The position numbers and the translations under genes are program-made. A model generated the notes under the pieces. The model was not told where the DNA came from. It made no database searches and worked only from the letters and a program-made list of their open reading frames with translations. A stretch of 45,769 nucleotides of DNA from Planctomycetota bacterium (GTDB lineage: Bacteria > Planctomycetota > Uabimicrobiia > Uabimicrobiales > JABWCH01): NCBI GenBank assembly GCA_022710345.1, contig JAKLHB010000004.1, forward strand, positions 1 through 45,769. Direction: 5' to 3'. This document shows, piece after piece, positions 17,670 through 27,803 of the stretch; position 1 is the first letter of the stretch, and the number at the start of each line of letters is the position of its first letter.

Positions 17670-18140
17670 ATGTATCAATTTATGTTTTCCACTGCTTTTG
17701 CTATTGTAGGAATTATTTTAGGTGCATTAGCGTGTTTTTTTGCTGCAAGTACATGGACTTCTTTTAGTGATTTCTGGACTTTTACAGTCTTTGTCTTTCC
17801 TGTGCTTGGAATTGCTTATGGGTGTGCAGTTGGTGCAAAAGTTTCAAATGGTCAGGAACCATATCCAATTGTTTCTAGTCATAGACGATGGTTATTTTCT
17901 CTTTGGGGAGGATTATTATGCGCTATAGGCGGCTATATAGGATTTATAGTAATATCAAGTATATGGAACAATAAAGATTTTTGGGTTCTTCTATTTTGTC
18001 CTTCGGATGTTCCCAGTTTATCTTCAACAAGCCGTGGGCATAGCACCGAATACAGCTTACTTGTACAGGTAATTATTTGCGGAGTATTGGGAGCCTATTG
18101 CATTAATAAAGAAATCCGTGAAGGATACTTAACGTTATAA
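17670..18140 (+). CDS. Small four-helix membrane protein, unknown
   Basis: 156 residues with four likely membrane helices: FAIVGIILGALACFFAAS, FTVFVFPVLGIAYGCAVGA, LWGGLLCAIGGYIGFIVI and LVQVIICGVLGAYCI. It has no recognised motif. I chose ATG 17670 because GAAAGG lies 8 nt upstream; an in-frame ATG at 17655 has no site. It stands alone between the lipoprotein cluster and cydAB, without a visible terminator. Confidence 0.6.
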   Translation: MYQFMFSTAFAIVGIILGALACFFAASTWTSFSDFWTFTVFVFPVLGIAYGCAVGAKVSNGQEPYPIVSSHRRWLFSLWGGLLCAIGGYIGFIVISSIWNNKDFWVLLFCPSDVPSLSSTSRGHSTEYSLLVQVIICGVLGAYCINKEIREGYLTL

Positions 18141-18438
18141 AAACGAATCAGTTTGCTCGCAACCAGGAACGGATGCTTTACTAGAAAAACATAGCACTTT
18201 GCTGAATCTTTAATTTTTGCATCATTACTTTACGATTTTGATTGCTTTTTGTTTTTAATTTTGCTATTTTTTTCAATGCTTTTTGGCTTCTTTTATTTGT
18301 TTGTCTTTTTTTTATTCCAATTCTAACCACCTGATGCTGATAGATGAAGCTAAAAACAATCATGATTCCTGGTTGAGATGTAGCTTATGGGTTATGGATT
18401 TTTTGAATGTGGTGGTTTGTTTCAAAAGGATGTTGTGT

Positions 18439-19782
18439 ATGGATTCCTTAAGTCTTTCCAGGCTGCAATTTGCATTGACTACAGCCTTTCATTACATCTT
18501 CCCGCCTTTGAGCATTGGGCTGGGGGTGATGTTGGTGTATATGGAGGGGATGTTCCTGAAGACGAAATTGCAGATCTATGAACAAATGACGAAATTTTGG
18601 TTAAAGATATTTGGCCTTATTTTTGCACTTGGCGTTGCCACTGGTATTGTGTTAGAGTTTGAGTTTGGTACAAACTGGGCCAATTATTCGAGGTATGTTG
18701 GTGATATTTTTGGCAGTGTGCTGGCAGCAGAAGGAATTTTTGCGTTTTTTTTGGAATCTAGTTTCTTAGCGTTGTTGTTGTTTGGCTGGAACAGGGTGAG
18801 CAGCCGGATGCATTTTTTTGCCACGTGCATGGTGTGCTTAGGCTCGATCTTGAGTGCAGTCTGGATTGTGGTGGCCAATTCATGGATGCAGACTCCGGTT
18901 GGCTTTCATATACCGCCAGGAGCAGGACGGGCACAGATTACGGATTTTTGGGCTGTGGTGTTCAATCCATCAGCCATGGTACGGCTCTCTCATGTTCTGG
19001 GTGGTGCATTGCAGGCTGGTGCATTCTTAGTGCTCAGCATAAGTGCGTATTATGTGGTGCGTAAAAAACATCTTGAATTTGGCAAAGCTGCATTTAAGCT
19101 GGGTATCATTGCGGCTTGCATTGGTTCTTTGCTGCAACTGGGCACAGGCCACTTGAGTGCCATGGTCGTGAGCAAATATCAGCCAGCCAAACTCGCGGCC
19201 ATTGAAGCTCACTTTGCTGAATCTGCGCCTGGGGATTTATATATCGCAGGCTGGGTGGATGAGAAGCAAGAAAAAGTCTATGGCATTGCTATTCCTGGTA
19301 TGTTGAGTTATTTAGTGCATTTTGATCCAAATGTGCCACTTCCTGGATTGAAGAGTTTCCCTCCAGAAAATCGGCCGCCGTATCTTCAATTGCTGTTCCA
19401 AGCTTACCACATCATGGTGGGGTTGGGCATGGGATTGATTGGGCTGAGCTTTCTCGGGCTATTTCTCTATTGGAGAGGCACAATTTTTGATAAGCCTTGG
19501 TTGATGTGGATCTTTGTCCTATCCGTGTTAGGGCCACAGATTGCGAATCAATTGGGCTGGATTGTGGCTGAAGTGGGTCGTCAACCTTGGATTGTGTATA
19601 ATTTCCTCCGTACCAGTGATGCTGTTTCCCCGAATTTGCCTGCAGGGCAGGTTTGGGCTTCTTTGGTTTTGTTTGGGATTGTGTATACAATTTTGTTTGC
19701 CTTGTTCATTGTTGTATTGAACCACAAAATCCAACAAGGTCCAGAACTGGCGAAAATTTCTGAGGAGGCAAAGCAAGCATGA
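18439..19782 (+). CDS. cydA: Cytochrome bd ubiquinol oxidase subunit I (short Q-loop)
   Basis: Inner-membrane terminal oxidase subunit carrying three haems and oxidising quinol. 447 residues. Haem ligands line up as H18 (ALTTAFHYI), H185 (VRLSHVL) and M326 (HIMVGLG). The acidic pair E98/E106 is in AAEGIFAFFLES, the Q-loop residues are K251/E256 in KLAAIEAHF, and GRQPW is present. It is shorter than the 522-residue E. coli enzyme, consistent with the short Q-loop type often found in Gram-positives and cyanide-insensitive variants. AAAGGA is 8 nt before ATG 18439; the open frame extends upstream to 18283 without a site. It overlaps cydB by 4 bp (ATGA), indicating translational coupling. Confidence 0.96.
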   Translation: MDSLSLSRLQFALTTAFHYIFPPLSIGLGVMLVYMEGMFLKTKLQIYEQMTKFWLKIFGLIFALGVATGIVLEFEFGTNWANYSRYVGDIFGSVLAAEGIFAFFLESSFLALLLFGWNRVSSRMHFFATCMVCLGSILSAVWIVVANSWMQTPVGFHIPPGAGRAQITDFWAVVFNPSAMVRLSHVLGGALQAGAFLVLSISAYYVVRKKHLEFGKAAFKLGIIAACIGSLLQLGTGHLSAMVVSKYQPAKLAAIEAHFAESAPGDLYIAGWVDEKQEKVYGIAIPGMLSYLVHFDPNVPLPGLKSFPPENRPPYLQLLFQAYHIMVGLGMGLIGLSFLGLFLYWRGTIFDKPWLMWIFVLSVLGPQIANQLGWIVAEVGRQPWIVYNFLRTSDAVSPNLPAGQVWASLVLFGIVYTILFALFIVVLNHKIQQGPELAKISEEAKQA

Positions 19783-20798
19783 TTGACTTAAATATGGTGT
19801 GGTTTAGCTTAGTTGGTGTATTGTTCACTGGCTATGCTATCTTAGATGGATTTGATCTTGGAGTGGGAGCCATCCACCTTTTTACCAAAGGTGATCAAGA
19901 ACGCCGTTTGATGCTCAATTCCATTGGCCCTGTCTGGGACGGGAATGAAGTATGGCTGGTCACTGGTGGAGGCGCGCTGTTTGCTGCATTCCCAGAAGTA
20001 TACGCTAGTGTATTCTCTGGATTTTATTTAGCGTTCATGTTATTGCTTTTTGCTTTGATCTTCCGTGCAGTTTCTATTGAATTTCGCAGCCGGTTGCCCA
20101 TGCAATGGTGGCGGCGGACCTGGGACACGAGCTTTTCCGTGGGCAGCATGGTGGCAAGTTTGCTCATGGGCGTGGCTTTGGGTAATATCATGTTGGGCAT
20201 TCCGCTCAATGCCAAGCATGAGTTCACTGGCTGTTTCTTCAGCTTACTCAAGCCATATCCTGTTTTGGTGGGTCTGACCACAGTGGCTTTGTTTATCATG
20301 CACGGCACGCTCTATGCACTGGTGAAAAATCAAGGCGCACTTCATGATCGCTTGCGTGGCTGGGTCAACAAAACAATCCTTATGTTTATGATGTTCTATG
20401 GGATCACCACAATCGCTACGTTGTTCTATATTCCGCATAGTACTAAGAACTTGCTGGATTACCCAATTTTATTGGTCATACCTTTGATCAATGTCCTAGC
20501 CATTGTCAACATCCCACGCGAGCTTTATCATGGCCGTGATTTCCGTGCATTTCTGTCTTCTTGTGTGACAATTGCTGCGCTCATGGCTTTGTTTGCGATC
20601 AGTATCTATCCAAATCTTGTGCTTTCCAATCCTAATCCAGAAAATAGCTTGAATATTTATAACGCTGCATCTACACCTAAAACCTTGCAGATCATGTTGA
20701 TCATTGCGGGAATTGGAATGCCCATTGTATTAGCTTATACTGCTTGTATTTACTGGATCTTCCGCGGCAAAGTGAAACTGACTGAGGCCAGCTATTAA
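19779..20798 (+). CDS. cydB: Cytochrome bd ubiquinol oxidase subunit II
   Basis: 339 residues, partner of CydA in the bd oxidase; the two form the membrane heterodimer. Family features: opening helix (MVWFSLVGVLFTGYAILDGFD) with DGFDLGVG, then GPVWDGNEVWL, and about eight membrane segments. It starts inside the last codons of cydA (4-bp overlap), so translation is coupled. A 12-bp hairpin follows the stop. No cydX-like peptide or cydDC export genes are seen nearby. Confidence 0.96.
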   Translation: MIDLNMVWFSLVGVLFTGYAILDGFDLGVGAIHLFTKGDQERRLMLNSIGPVWDGNEVWLVTGGGALFAAFPEVYASVFSGFYLAFMLLLFALIFRAVSIEFRSRLPMQWWRRTWDTSFSVGSMVASLLMGVALGNIMLGIPLNAKHEFTGCFFSLLKPYPVLVGLTTVALFIMHGTLYALVKNQGALHDRLRGWVNKTILMFMMFYGITTIATLFYIPHSTKNLLDYPILLVIPLINVLAIVNIPRELYHGRDFRAFLSSCVTIAALMALFAISIYPNLVLSNPNPENSLNIYNAASTPKTLQIMLIIAGIGMPIVLAYTACIYWIFRGKVKLTEASY

Positions 20799-20814
20799 CT
20801 GAAGAAGCATTATG

Positions 20815-20848
20815 ATGATTGGTAGCTGGTTTTGCTGCTACCAATCAT
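20815..20848 (+). terminator. Hairpin after cydAB
   Basis: Perfect 12-bp stem (ATGATTGGTAGC/GCTACCAATCAT, 20815-20826 with 20837-20848), 10-nt loop, then a weak T-stretch (GCTTTCTTG). Probable terminator 17 bp after the cydB stop. Confidence 0.65.
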
Positions 20849-20929
20849 GCTTTCTTGTGGATCATTGATTTTGGCTGAACATTTTGATCATGGAGGCAGT
20901 GTTTTTTTCAGAAAAACGCTGAAAAAACT

Positions 20930-21703
20930 ATGAAATATAGCGGTTTTGTTGTATTGATCTTGCTAGGCTGGGCTCTCTGGGCTGCACCAGTGTATGAGTC
21001 AGCTTTAGTAGGATATTGGAAAATGGATGACACATCCGGTGTAGTAAAAGATGAAACCGGACACTTCACAGGCACTCTTGTTGGTGGTGTGACTCGTGGA
21101 GTCACAGGCAAGTATGGCAAAGCATATCAATTTTCTAGTGCTGGTGCCTACGTGGACATGGGTGCTGTGAGCAGTATTTCGCCTTCTACGATTGAAGCCT
21201 GGATCAATTTAGGCAGTTACAATGCCAATGGTAGCATCTATAAAACGATCTTGCAGATCAATACCTATTACAAAGGGAGTTGGTCGGATACTGCCTTATA
21301 CATTGAATCTGGGCATTTGTGTGCTTATACTTCTGGAAGCAGCAACGCAACCGTGGCTCTGAACCAATGGACCCATGTTGCTATGGTGAACGACGGGACA
21401 AATATCAGTTTATACATCAATGGCCAACTCGATAAGACTGTTGTCACTAGCTCACAATGGAAAGATGGGTGGAGCATGATCCGCATTGGCGGTGGCTATG
21501 AAGGCGATTACGAATCCTTTTATGGTGCTCTGGATGAAGTGGCGGTATTTAACCGCGCGCTTTCTGCCACTGAGCTAAGCCAACATGCCACCCTCGGCAT
21601 TGAGCAATACTATATCACAGTGGTTCCTGAGTTGAATGTATGGTGGTTGATGGTATTAGGAATCACGATGATAGGCCGGTTTAGAAAAAGGCTTGGTCTG
21701 TAG
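20930..21703 (+). CDS. LamG-like (concanavalin-like) exported protein with PEP-CTERM-like tail
   Basis: 257 residues. The signal peptide runs to about residue 20 (YSGFVVLILLGWALWAAP). A LamG/concanavalin jelly-roll domain follows, with the usual motifs GYWKMDDTSG, GKAYQFSSAGAYVDMG, STIEAWINLG, QWTHVAMVNDG and GALDEVAVFNRALSATEL. Such domains bind sugars or calcium. The tail VVPELNVWWLMVLGITMIG followed by RFRKRLGL has a Pro-Glu, one helix and an Arg/Lys cluster, close to a PEP-CTERM signal but with PEL instead of PEP. The ribosome site is weak. With the 5615-6406 protein it makes two candidate exosortase substrates. Confidence 0.85.
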   Translation: MKYSGFVVLILLGWALWAAPVYESALVGYWKMDDTSGVVKDETGHFTGTLVGGVTRGVTGKYGKAYQFSSAGAYVDMGAVSSISPSTIEAWINLGSYNANGSIYKTILQINTYYKGSWSDTALYIESGHLCAYTSGSSNATVALNQWTHVAMVNDGTNISLYINGQLDKTVVTSSQWKDGWSMIRIGGGYEGDYESFYGALDEVAVFNRALSATELSQHATLGIEQYYITVVPELNVWWLMVLGITMIGRFRKRLGL

Positions 21704-22004
21704 CACCTTAGGACACCCTGGCAATGCTTGATGAATGCTTGGCTTAATCCATCCCAACTTCAAGAATGTATGAAAATTGCTCTAGCGAGGCGGCCCTACA
21801 CGCGCGTATGACATAACGAATGCTTTATCTGATGCGTGTTGGGCATGATCGTCATAATGACAACCGGCCGAAGAAACCTACATAGCCGCCGTTCATAGCC
21901 CACGGCTTTTATTGATAGATGGCGTACATAGCAAAATGTAAGGCAATGTGTTATGTACGCCATCATAAAGCAACTCAGTATTGCAAATCTTTTTCGGCTT
22001 AATC
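21704..22004. other. Intergenic stretch between convergent genes
   Basis: A 301-bp gene-free stretch of higher GC than its surroundings. The only structure I find is the 13-bp inverted repeat at 21918-21964. Confidence 0.5.
21918..21964. repeat. 13-bp perfect inverted repeat
   Basis: GATGGCGTACATA (21918-21930) pairs with TATGTACGCCATC (21952-21964) around a 21-nt loop. It lies downstream of both convergent genes and may act as a transcription stop or mRNA stabiliser, but has no T-run. Confidence 0.6.
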
Positions 22005-24002
22005 TTAATCGGCTGCTGTATGGGCAGCTAGCTCTTCTAAAAATAATTCGGCTTCTGTGAGCAATTGTTTTTCAAGTTCTTGCAATTGCAATAGATCACC
22101 TTTTTTTCCTGCTAATTCTATTTCATAAGCCACGTCTTGGATGCGATGGGCTGCGAGATTGGCCATCATGCCTTTGATGGTGCGGGCTTGGCCCATTGCG
22201 CCTGCCGCATCTTTTGCTTGGATATAAGCTTGTAATTTAGTGATTTGCTTGTGTAAATCTGATGGGACTGTTTGGAGGATGCTGTGATATAGCTCCCAAT
22301 CATCTCCAACGTGATGTAAAAATGCTTCATAATCGAAAATCTTTTTGCCATACATGAGAGGAGCAATCGGCCTTTTGTGTTTGCTATTGGACTGATCTGG
22401 CAATGGGAAATACTGAGTTAAGGTAGTCCATAATATATCAGGTTGAATCGGCTTTGTGATATATCCAGTCATCCCAGCATGCAAGCACTCTTCTTGGGCA
22501 TCTGTATGGGCTGTTAAGGCAATGATGGGCACATCGTGTTGTAAGGCTCTACTATTGGGATCTCGGATCATCTGTGCTAATTCCATTCCGTCCATTTCTG
22601 GTAGTTCAAGATCCATCAAAATCGCATCATAGCTATTTTCCTGAAGATATTGCAGTGCTTCATGCCCATCGTTAGAGATATCCACTTCAACACCCAATTG
22701 CACTAGAATAATTGAATCTACTTTTTGGTTGATTGGATCATCTTCGACTAGTAAAACTCGCCTTGGCTTTGCCAAAGTCACAGTTCTCTTTTCTTGAGGT
22801 GCCAATTCGTCAGCTCGCATTGCAGCAGGGCTCAACGGTAGAGTGAACCAAAACGTACTACCTTTTCCTAACTCACTTTGCACCCCAATCTGTCCATTCA
22901 TTAATTCGACTAGCTTTTTACAAATCGCCAATCCTAGACCTGTTCCCTCACGTACATGACTCAACTGAGAAAAAGGCTCGAACAACAGTGCCTGTTGTTC
23001 TGGAGAAATGCCTGGCCCTGTATCACGAATTTCAAACCGCAGCATAGTTTGAGAATTGACAATTATTTGCTGGACATGGAGATGAACAAATCCATGCGTT
23101 GTAAATTTGAGTGCATTGCCGAGCAAATTGAGCAAGATTTGGCAGATACGTATAGAATCGCCTCTCCAATTTTCTCCCAGCTCAGCTTCAATACTCCAAT
23201 GGAGCTGCAAGTGCTTTCCTAATACTTTTGGCATTAAGATTTGTAGGGTCTGCTGAATCATATAAACCAAGTTAAAATCTTTGATGACGAATTCTAATTT
23301 GCCGGATTCAATTTTAGCAAAGTCTAGGATATCGTTGATGATATACAATAGCATATCTGAAGATTGAATCAAGGTGCTCATATATTCATTTTGCTGATCA
23401 TCTAAATTTGTGTAGTTGAGCAATTGTACGCTATTGATGATGGCATGGAGAAGATTGCGGGTTTCATGGCTGATGTGTGCTAAAAAAAGGCCTTGGGCTT
23501 TCTTGGCTAGCTCGGCAACTTCTTTAGCTTGAGCAAGTTCTTGTTCGGTTTTTTTTCGTATTTCAATTTCCTGTTGCAATTGGATGTTGTGCTTTTCTAA
23601 ATCCTGTCTGAGATGCTGAAGTTTCAGATGTGTTTGGATGCGGGCCAACACTTCCTCTTGTTGAAATGGCTTGGTGATATAGTCTATGCCTCCTACTTGA
23701 AAGCCGATCAATTTATGTTCTATATTATCCGATGCTGTGATAAATAAAATTGGGATATCTCTTGTTTGAGGATTAGCTTTGATACAACGGCATAGCGTAA
23801 ATCCATCCATTTCTGGCATGAGAATATCAAGGAGAATGAGATCTGGAATTTTTTCTTTTAGCAATTCCAAGGCATCTTCTCCACTTTGTGCCAGCAACAC
23901 ACTATATCCAAGGTTGTGGAGGCATTCAAATAAAGTACCAAGATTGGCCGGTGTATCATCTACAACCAAAATTGTATCTCTAATATCTTCATGATTGGCC
24001 AT
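22005..24002 (-). CDS. Hybrid histidine kinase: REC-HisKA-HATPase-REC-HPt-like
   Basis: 665 residues. REC1 (~10-125, phospho-acceptor D59), coiled coil (~130-175), dimerisation domain with H179 in [13 protein letters not shown] (an unusual H-box: Asn and Leu replace the common Thr-Pro), ATPase (N296 in [25 protein letters not shown]), REC2 (~415-530, D464) and an HPt-like C-terminus. In the last, the expected His of the (A)H-x-[IL]-K-G motif is R607 ([12 protein letters not shown]; codon CGC), so this domain probably cannot be phosphorylated. No membrane helix, so it is cytoplasmic. Its start overlaps the end of the preceding kinase gene by 14 bp. It probably receives signals from that partner. 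Confidence 0.92.
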   Translation of the reverse strand: MANHEDIRDTILVVDDTPANLGTLFECLHNLGYSVLLAQSGEDALELLKEKIPDLILLDILMPEMDGFTLCRCIKANPQTRDIPILFITASDNIEHKLIGFQVGGIDYITKPFQQEEVLARIQTHLKLQHLRQDLEKHNIQLQQEIEIRKKTEQELAQAKEVAELAKKAQGLFLAHISHETRNLLHAIINSVQLLNYTNLDDQQNEYMSTLIQSSDMLLYIINDILDFAKIESGKLEFVIKDFNLVYMIQQTLQILMPKVLGKHLQLHWSIEAELGENWRGDSIRICQILLNLLGNALKFTTHGFVHLHVQQIIVNSQTMLRFEIRDTGPGISPEQQALLFEPFSQLSHVREGTGLGLAICKKLVELMNGQIGVQSELGKGSTFWFTLPLSPAAMRADELAPQEKRTVTLAKPRRVLLVEDDPINQKVDSIILVQLGVEVDISNDGHEALQYLQENSYDAILMDLELPEMDGMELAQMIRDPNSRALQHDVPIIALTAHTDAQEECLHAGMTGYITKPIQPDILWTTLTQYFPLPDQSNSKHKRPIAPLMYGKKIFDYEAFLHHVGDDWELYHSILQTVPSDLHKQITKLQAYIQAKDAAGAMGQARTIKGMMANLAAHRIQDVAYEIELAGKKGDLLQLQELEKQLLTEAELFLEELAAHTAAD

Positions 24003-25857
24003 CTTGTTGTTCTCCTACATATTGCTTTAGAAATTCGCGTATCTTTTTAATTTCAAAAGATTTTTCCCAAACTCTCAGTTGCTCTATAAAATATCCAAGT
24101 TCAGGTTGTTGAGCAAATTGTTCAAGCATGCAGCGGATTCCAAGAATATCGCCAAGACGTGCTGCTTTGTACAAGGACTCCAACTGTTGAAGTGAAGGGA
24201 TCGCCGAATCAATGGAAGAATTTGTATGGCTGATTTCCATTTCTGTTTCTTGATACATCCATTCCAAATGCATGTGTTTTGAGAGAACATGCAACAATTG
24301 TTCAAAATCAACGGGTTTTGGCAAAAAATCATCAAATTGTTTTTTGAAGAGCATTGTTTCTGAGTTGATGCTGCTACTTGCAGACACTGCCACAATTGGA
24401 ATGTGTTGCAAGCATGCATCATTTCTCAATTGCCGTGCTGCTTCAAACCCATCTATATTGGGCATGACCAGGTCCATTAAAACCAAATCAGGCAATACTG
24501 CTTTCACTTTGGCCAAACCTTCTGCACCATCTGCTGCCTCAAAAATTTTAAAGCCAAGTGGTTCTAAAAAATGATAAAGCACTAGGCGATTTTCTAAGCA
24601 ATCATCTACGATCACAATTTGTTTTTGCCTGCCTTGAAAGCCAATGATGTTCTGATTAGCATGCCTTTTCCTTGGTGCATCTTGGACAATAGGCAAACAT
24701 AAAGCAAAACCAAAGGCAGTGCCTTGCCCGACCACGCTTTGGACATGGATCGTACCTCCCATAAGTTCTATGAGCTTACGGCTCAAAGGCAAGCCCAATC
24801 CAGTTCCATCAATTTTTTGATTTGATTTTGGCCCTCGTTGAAATGGAACAAAAATTTGCTCAATATATTCTTTTGGGATCCCAATGCCAGTGTCTTTGAT
24901 TTCAAAACAAATCTGTTGATTGTCAAGAAACACGCTTAGTGTAATTGTGCCCTTTGGTGTGAATTTCACAGCATTATGAAGCAAGTTTAATAAAATTTGG
25001 CAAAGCCGCTTTTCGTCACCCAAAACAACAGTTGGCAATCTTTCCTCCAGTGTAAATTGAAAATTTAGTTCTTTTTGCTTCGCTTGAATACCAATGATTT
25101 GGGCAACTTCTGATAAAAATTCTTTGAATAAAAATGGCTGTGGATGTAGTTCAAGCCTACGTGCTTCAATCTTAGCCATATCTAGAAGTTCATTGATGAG
25201 GCTCAGCAAATGATTGCCACAGCGTTCAATAACTTCCAGCCCCTGCTTTTGCATGTTTGTGCATTGCTTATCACGCTTGAGGATTTGGGCATAGCCAAGA
25301 ATACCATTCAAAGGGGTGCGTAATTCATGGCTCATATTCGATAAAAATTCACTTTTTGCCTGATTGGCAGCTTCAGCCGCTTCTTTAGCAACCTGCAATT
25401 CTTGCTGTGCCTGCTGCAATTTTTTATATTTGCGAGCATTTTCTATAGCTAAAGCGCAAACTGGAGCAATGGTAATTCCTAAGTTCAGATAATGCTCCCG
25501 ATGCTCAGGAAAAGCAAATCCTGAGAGTTTGATGATTCCCACTGTCTGGTCGGTGTGCTGTAATTTGATGTAAAATCCGTATGGATCAAAACTCCAAGCA
25601 TAATCTTGTCCAAGAGCTGCCATTTTGCCTAGTTCATCAGCATTCTCTAGGATATCCATTGTTTGCATGTCTTGGAGATTTCCAGGTATGCCTTCGTGCA
25701 CTGCTAAGTAGCATAATTCAGAAGGAGCGCAAAGCAAAATGAACGTGTCCGCAATCTCATGAATCACTTCTGCTTCACTACGAAGAGAGGCAATCTTGGC
25801 AAACAAATTATAAATCATGGCATAATCTGCCATCTTGCGTGAATCGTCCAAAGCCAT
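23989..25857 (-). CDS. Hybrid histidine kinase: GAF-like-HisKA-HATPase-REC
   Basis: 622 residues. N-terminal ~145 residues form a GAF-like sensor region (poor family signal), then a short coiled coil, HisKA with H177 in [16 protein letters not shown], ATPase (N295 in [27 protein letters not shown]) and REC (~412-528, acceptor D462 in [11 protein letters not shown]). The C-terminal ~65 residues are helical, the pattern that often ends such hybrid kinases. No membrane helices, so the signal is likely cytoplasmic. I chose ATG 25857: AAAGGA is 8 nt upstream, while the frame opens at 25905 without a site. It lies 52 bp after the GH3 gene and overlaps the next kinase, implying one transcript of three genes. 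Confidence 0.92.
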   Translation of the reverse strand: MALDDSRKMADYAMIYNLFAKIASLRSEAEVIHEIADTFILLCAPSELCYLAVHEGIPGNLQDMQTMDILENADELGKMAALGQDYAWSFDPYGFYIKLQHTDQTVGIIKLSGFAFPEHREHYLNLGITIAPVCALAIENARKYKKLQQAQQELQVAKEAAEAANQAKSEFLSNMSHELRTPLNGILGYAQILKRDKQCTNMQKQGLEVIERCGNHLLSLINELLDMAKIEARRLELHPQPFLFKEFLSEVAQIIGIQAKQKELNFQFTLEERLPTVVLGDEKRLCQILLNLLHNAVKFTPKGTITLSVFLDNQQICFEIKDTGIGIPKEYIEQIFVPFQRGPKSNQKIDGTGLGLPLSRKLIELMGGTIHVQSVVGQGTAFGFALCLPIVQDAPRKRHANQNIIGFQGRQKQIVIVDDCLENRLVLYHFLEPLGFKIFEAADGAEGLAKVKAVLPDLVLMDLVMPNIDGFEAARQLRNDACLQHIPIVAVSASSSINSETMLFKKQFDDFLPKPVDFEQLLHVLSKHMHLEWMYQETEMEISHTNSSIDSAIPSLQQLESLYKAARLGDILGIRCMLEQFAQQPELGYFIEQLRVWEKSFEIKKIREFLKQYVGEQQDGQS

Positions 25858-25909
25858 AGTATGTGTCCTTTCTATTATGTTATTGCACTTACACAAAGGC
25901 ATCATCAGA

Positions 25910-27757
25910 CTACTTTAAGCCAAAACCATAAGGAAATAGAGGTTCATACGTTGATTGCCCAGGTTGAAGCGGCAATTGCGACATAGCTTTAGGCCATGAA
26001 ATAGGCAATTTCCCAACAAAAGGAGCGTTGCCAAAAAGCACATCGCTCACACCTTGGCCTTCGGTCCCAGGAAGCCATGCAACCACAAATGCATTACAAT
26101 CTGGCAAAATATCTTGGATCAGTCTTGGTCTTCCACCTATAAACACTGCAATAATTGGGATACCCGCTTGCTTAAGATTTTGAATCACGGTTATATCATC
26201 CAAGGCCAGACTCAGGTCTTTGGCATCGCCAAACATTTCTGCATAAGGCGGTTCTCCAATCACAGCGATCGCAATGTCTGCGCCATTGACACCTACGCCA
26301 TCTTTGGTATAGGTGACTTGTGTTGTTGAAGCAACTGTTTGCCGAATGCCTTGCAAAATTGTTGTTCCACCTGAAATTGCTTGTCCGCTTGCTCCTTGCC
26401 AGGAGATTGTCCAACCACCGCATTGATTGCCTAAATCATCTGCGCTTTTTCCTGCTACGTGAATGCGCGATAATTCTTTAGATATAGGCAATATTTGCCC
26501 ACGATTTTGGAGCAAGACCAAAGATTGCCGCACACACTCTCGCGCCACTGCCCGGTGAGATGCCTGGCCAATTTGCTGGATACAATCTGGGTTGCCATAA
26601 GGGTATTCCACAAGCCCAGAAGCAATTTTAACCAACAAAATCCTGCGTACAGCATCATCAATTCGGGCGATTGGCACTTTGCCTTCTTGTACCAATTCTT
26701 TGAGATACGTGATGAATTCGACATAATTATTATTCAAACTGACAGAGCCATCTGGATTCACAAGACCTGGGCCATTGGGGATCATCACCATATCTAAGCC
26801 TGCCAGGATAGATTCTTGAATATCGCTTTTATAATCTCCGGGCAATTGGTCAATGCCAGCCCAATCCGAAACAACGAATCCTGGAAATTTGAGCTCGCCT
26901 TTTAAGACCTCGGTGATCAATTGATGATGGCTGTGCATTTTTTTCCCATTCCAACTACTATAGGAAATCATGACTGTGCCTACACCAGCCTCTATGGTTG
27001 CAATATATCCGGGCAAATGAAGCTTTCTCAATGTTGGTTCATCACATTCAGTATTGCCTTGGTCCTGACCTTGCGTGGTGCCGCCGTCTCCCATATAATG
27101 CTTGGCGCAAGCGATTGTAATCGGCCGCTTGGACTCTGGCATTTGCAATCCTTGGACAAATGCCTTGCCTAAAGAGCTTACCAAATCAGGCATTTCTCCA
27201 AAGCTTTCATAAGACCTTCCCCATCGTTCATCTTGGACAACTGCCAGGCAGGGAGCAAATGTCCAATTCATGCCTGTGCCAGCGATTTCTTGGCTAATGA
27301 TTTTGCCAGCTTCCTGCACCAACGCAGGGTTATGCGTGGCCCCTAATCCAATATTATGGGGAAAAACAACCGCGCCTTGGACATTGTTGTGTCCATGAAC
27401 TGCATCAATTCCAAAAATAAGCGGAATTTTTAGCCTGGTTTGAAGAGCAAACTTTTGATATTCTTGGTATAATTTTAGCCAGCCTTGGGGTTGAATATCT
27501 GGGGCTTCAGAATCGCCTCCGGCCAACAATGACCCAAGATAATAAGTTGTGATATGCTGTGGATCTCTCAATGCAGTGATATCTACTTGGGTCATTTGCC
27601 CAATTTTTTCATCCAGGGTCATCTGAGAAAGCCATGCTTCGGCTTTCTGCGCCACTGCTGGCCCACGCATTTTATCGTATAAATTTTCTGCATTGCCACT
27701 CATGCAGCAGAGTAAAGCAAGGCACAACAAGAAAAATGTTTGGCCATAAGCACACAT
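25910..27757 (-). CDS. Secreted glycoside hydrolase family 3 beta-glucosidase
   Basis: Exo-acting enzyme that removes glucose from beta-glucans or oligosaccharides. 615 residues with a signal peptide ([18 protein letters not shown]), the N-terminal TIM barrel with AKHYMGDG (K219/H220), and the nucleophile D298 in VVSDWAGID. The C-terminal alpha/beta domain contains [12 protein letters not shown], the position of the acid/base Glu in the barley-ExoI-like class. Length and layout fit that class. AAGGAGAATATT precedes ATG 27757. It is the first gene of a probable operon with two hybrid kinases, and is divergent from the methyltransferase. Confidence 0.94.
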   Translation of the reverse strand: MCAYGQTFFLLCLALLCCMSGNAENLYDKMRGPAVAQKAEAWLSQMTLDEKIGQMTQVDITALRDPQHITTYYLGSLLAGGDSEAPDIQPQGWLKLYQEYQKFALQTRLKIPLIFGIDAVHGHNNVQGAVVFPHNIGLGATHNPALVQEAGKIISQEIAGTGMNWTFAPCLAVVQDERWGRSYESFGEMPDLVSSLGKAFVQGLQMPESKRPITIACAKHYMGDGGTTQGQDQGNTECDEPTLRKLHLPGYIATIEAGVGTVMISYSSWNGKKMHSHHQLITEVLKGELKFPGFVVSDWAGIDQLPGDYKSDIQESILAGLDMVMIPNGPGLVNPDGSVSLNNNYVEFITYLKELVQEGKVPIARIDDAVRRILLVKIASGLVEYPYGNPDCIQQIGQASHRAVARECVRQSLVLLQNRGQILPISKELSRIHVAGKSADDLGNQCGGWTISWQGASGQAISGGTTILQGIRQTVASTTQVTYTKDGVGVNGADIAIAVIGEPPYAEMFGDAKDLSLALDDITVIQNLKQAGIPIIAVFIGGRPRLIQDILPDCNAFVVAWLPGTEGQGVSDVLFGNAPFVGKLPISWPKAMSQLPLQPGQSTYEPLFPYGFGLK

Positions 27758-27803
27758 AATATTCTCCTTGATGTTGTTATGTTAATTGGAGATGCAAATT
27801 TTT

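Noticed and set aside
18181-18363. Minus-strand 60-residue Lys-rich frame upstream of cydA
   Set aside because: Low-complexity A/T-rich DNA, no ribosome site and no known pattern; looks like chance.
27758-27803. Divergent promoter between GH3 and the methyltransferase
   Set aside because: Only 46 bp are available and no convincing -35/-10 pair is visible; promoters may lie inside the coding regions.
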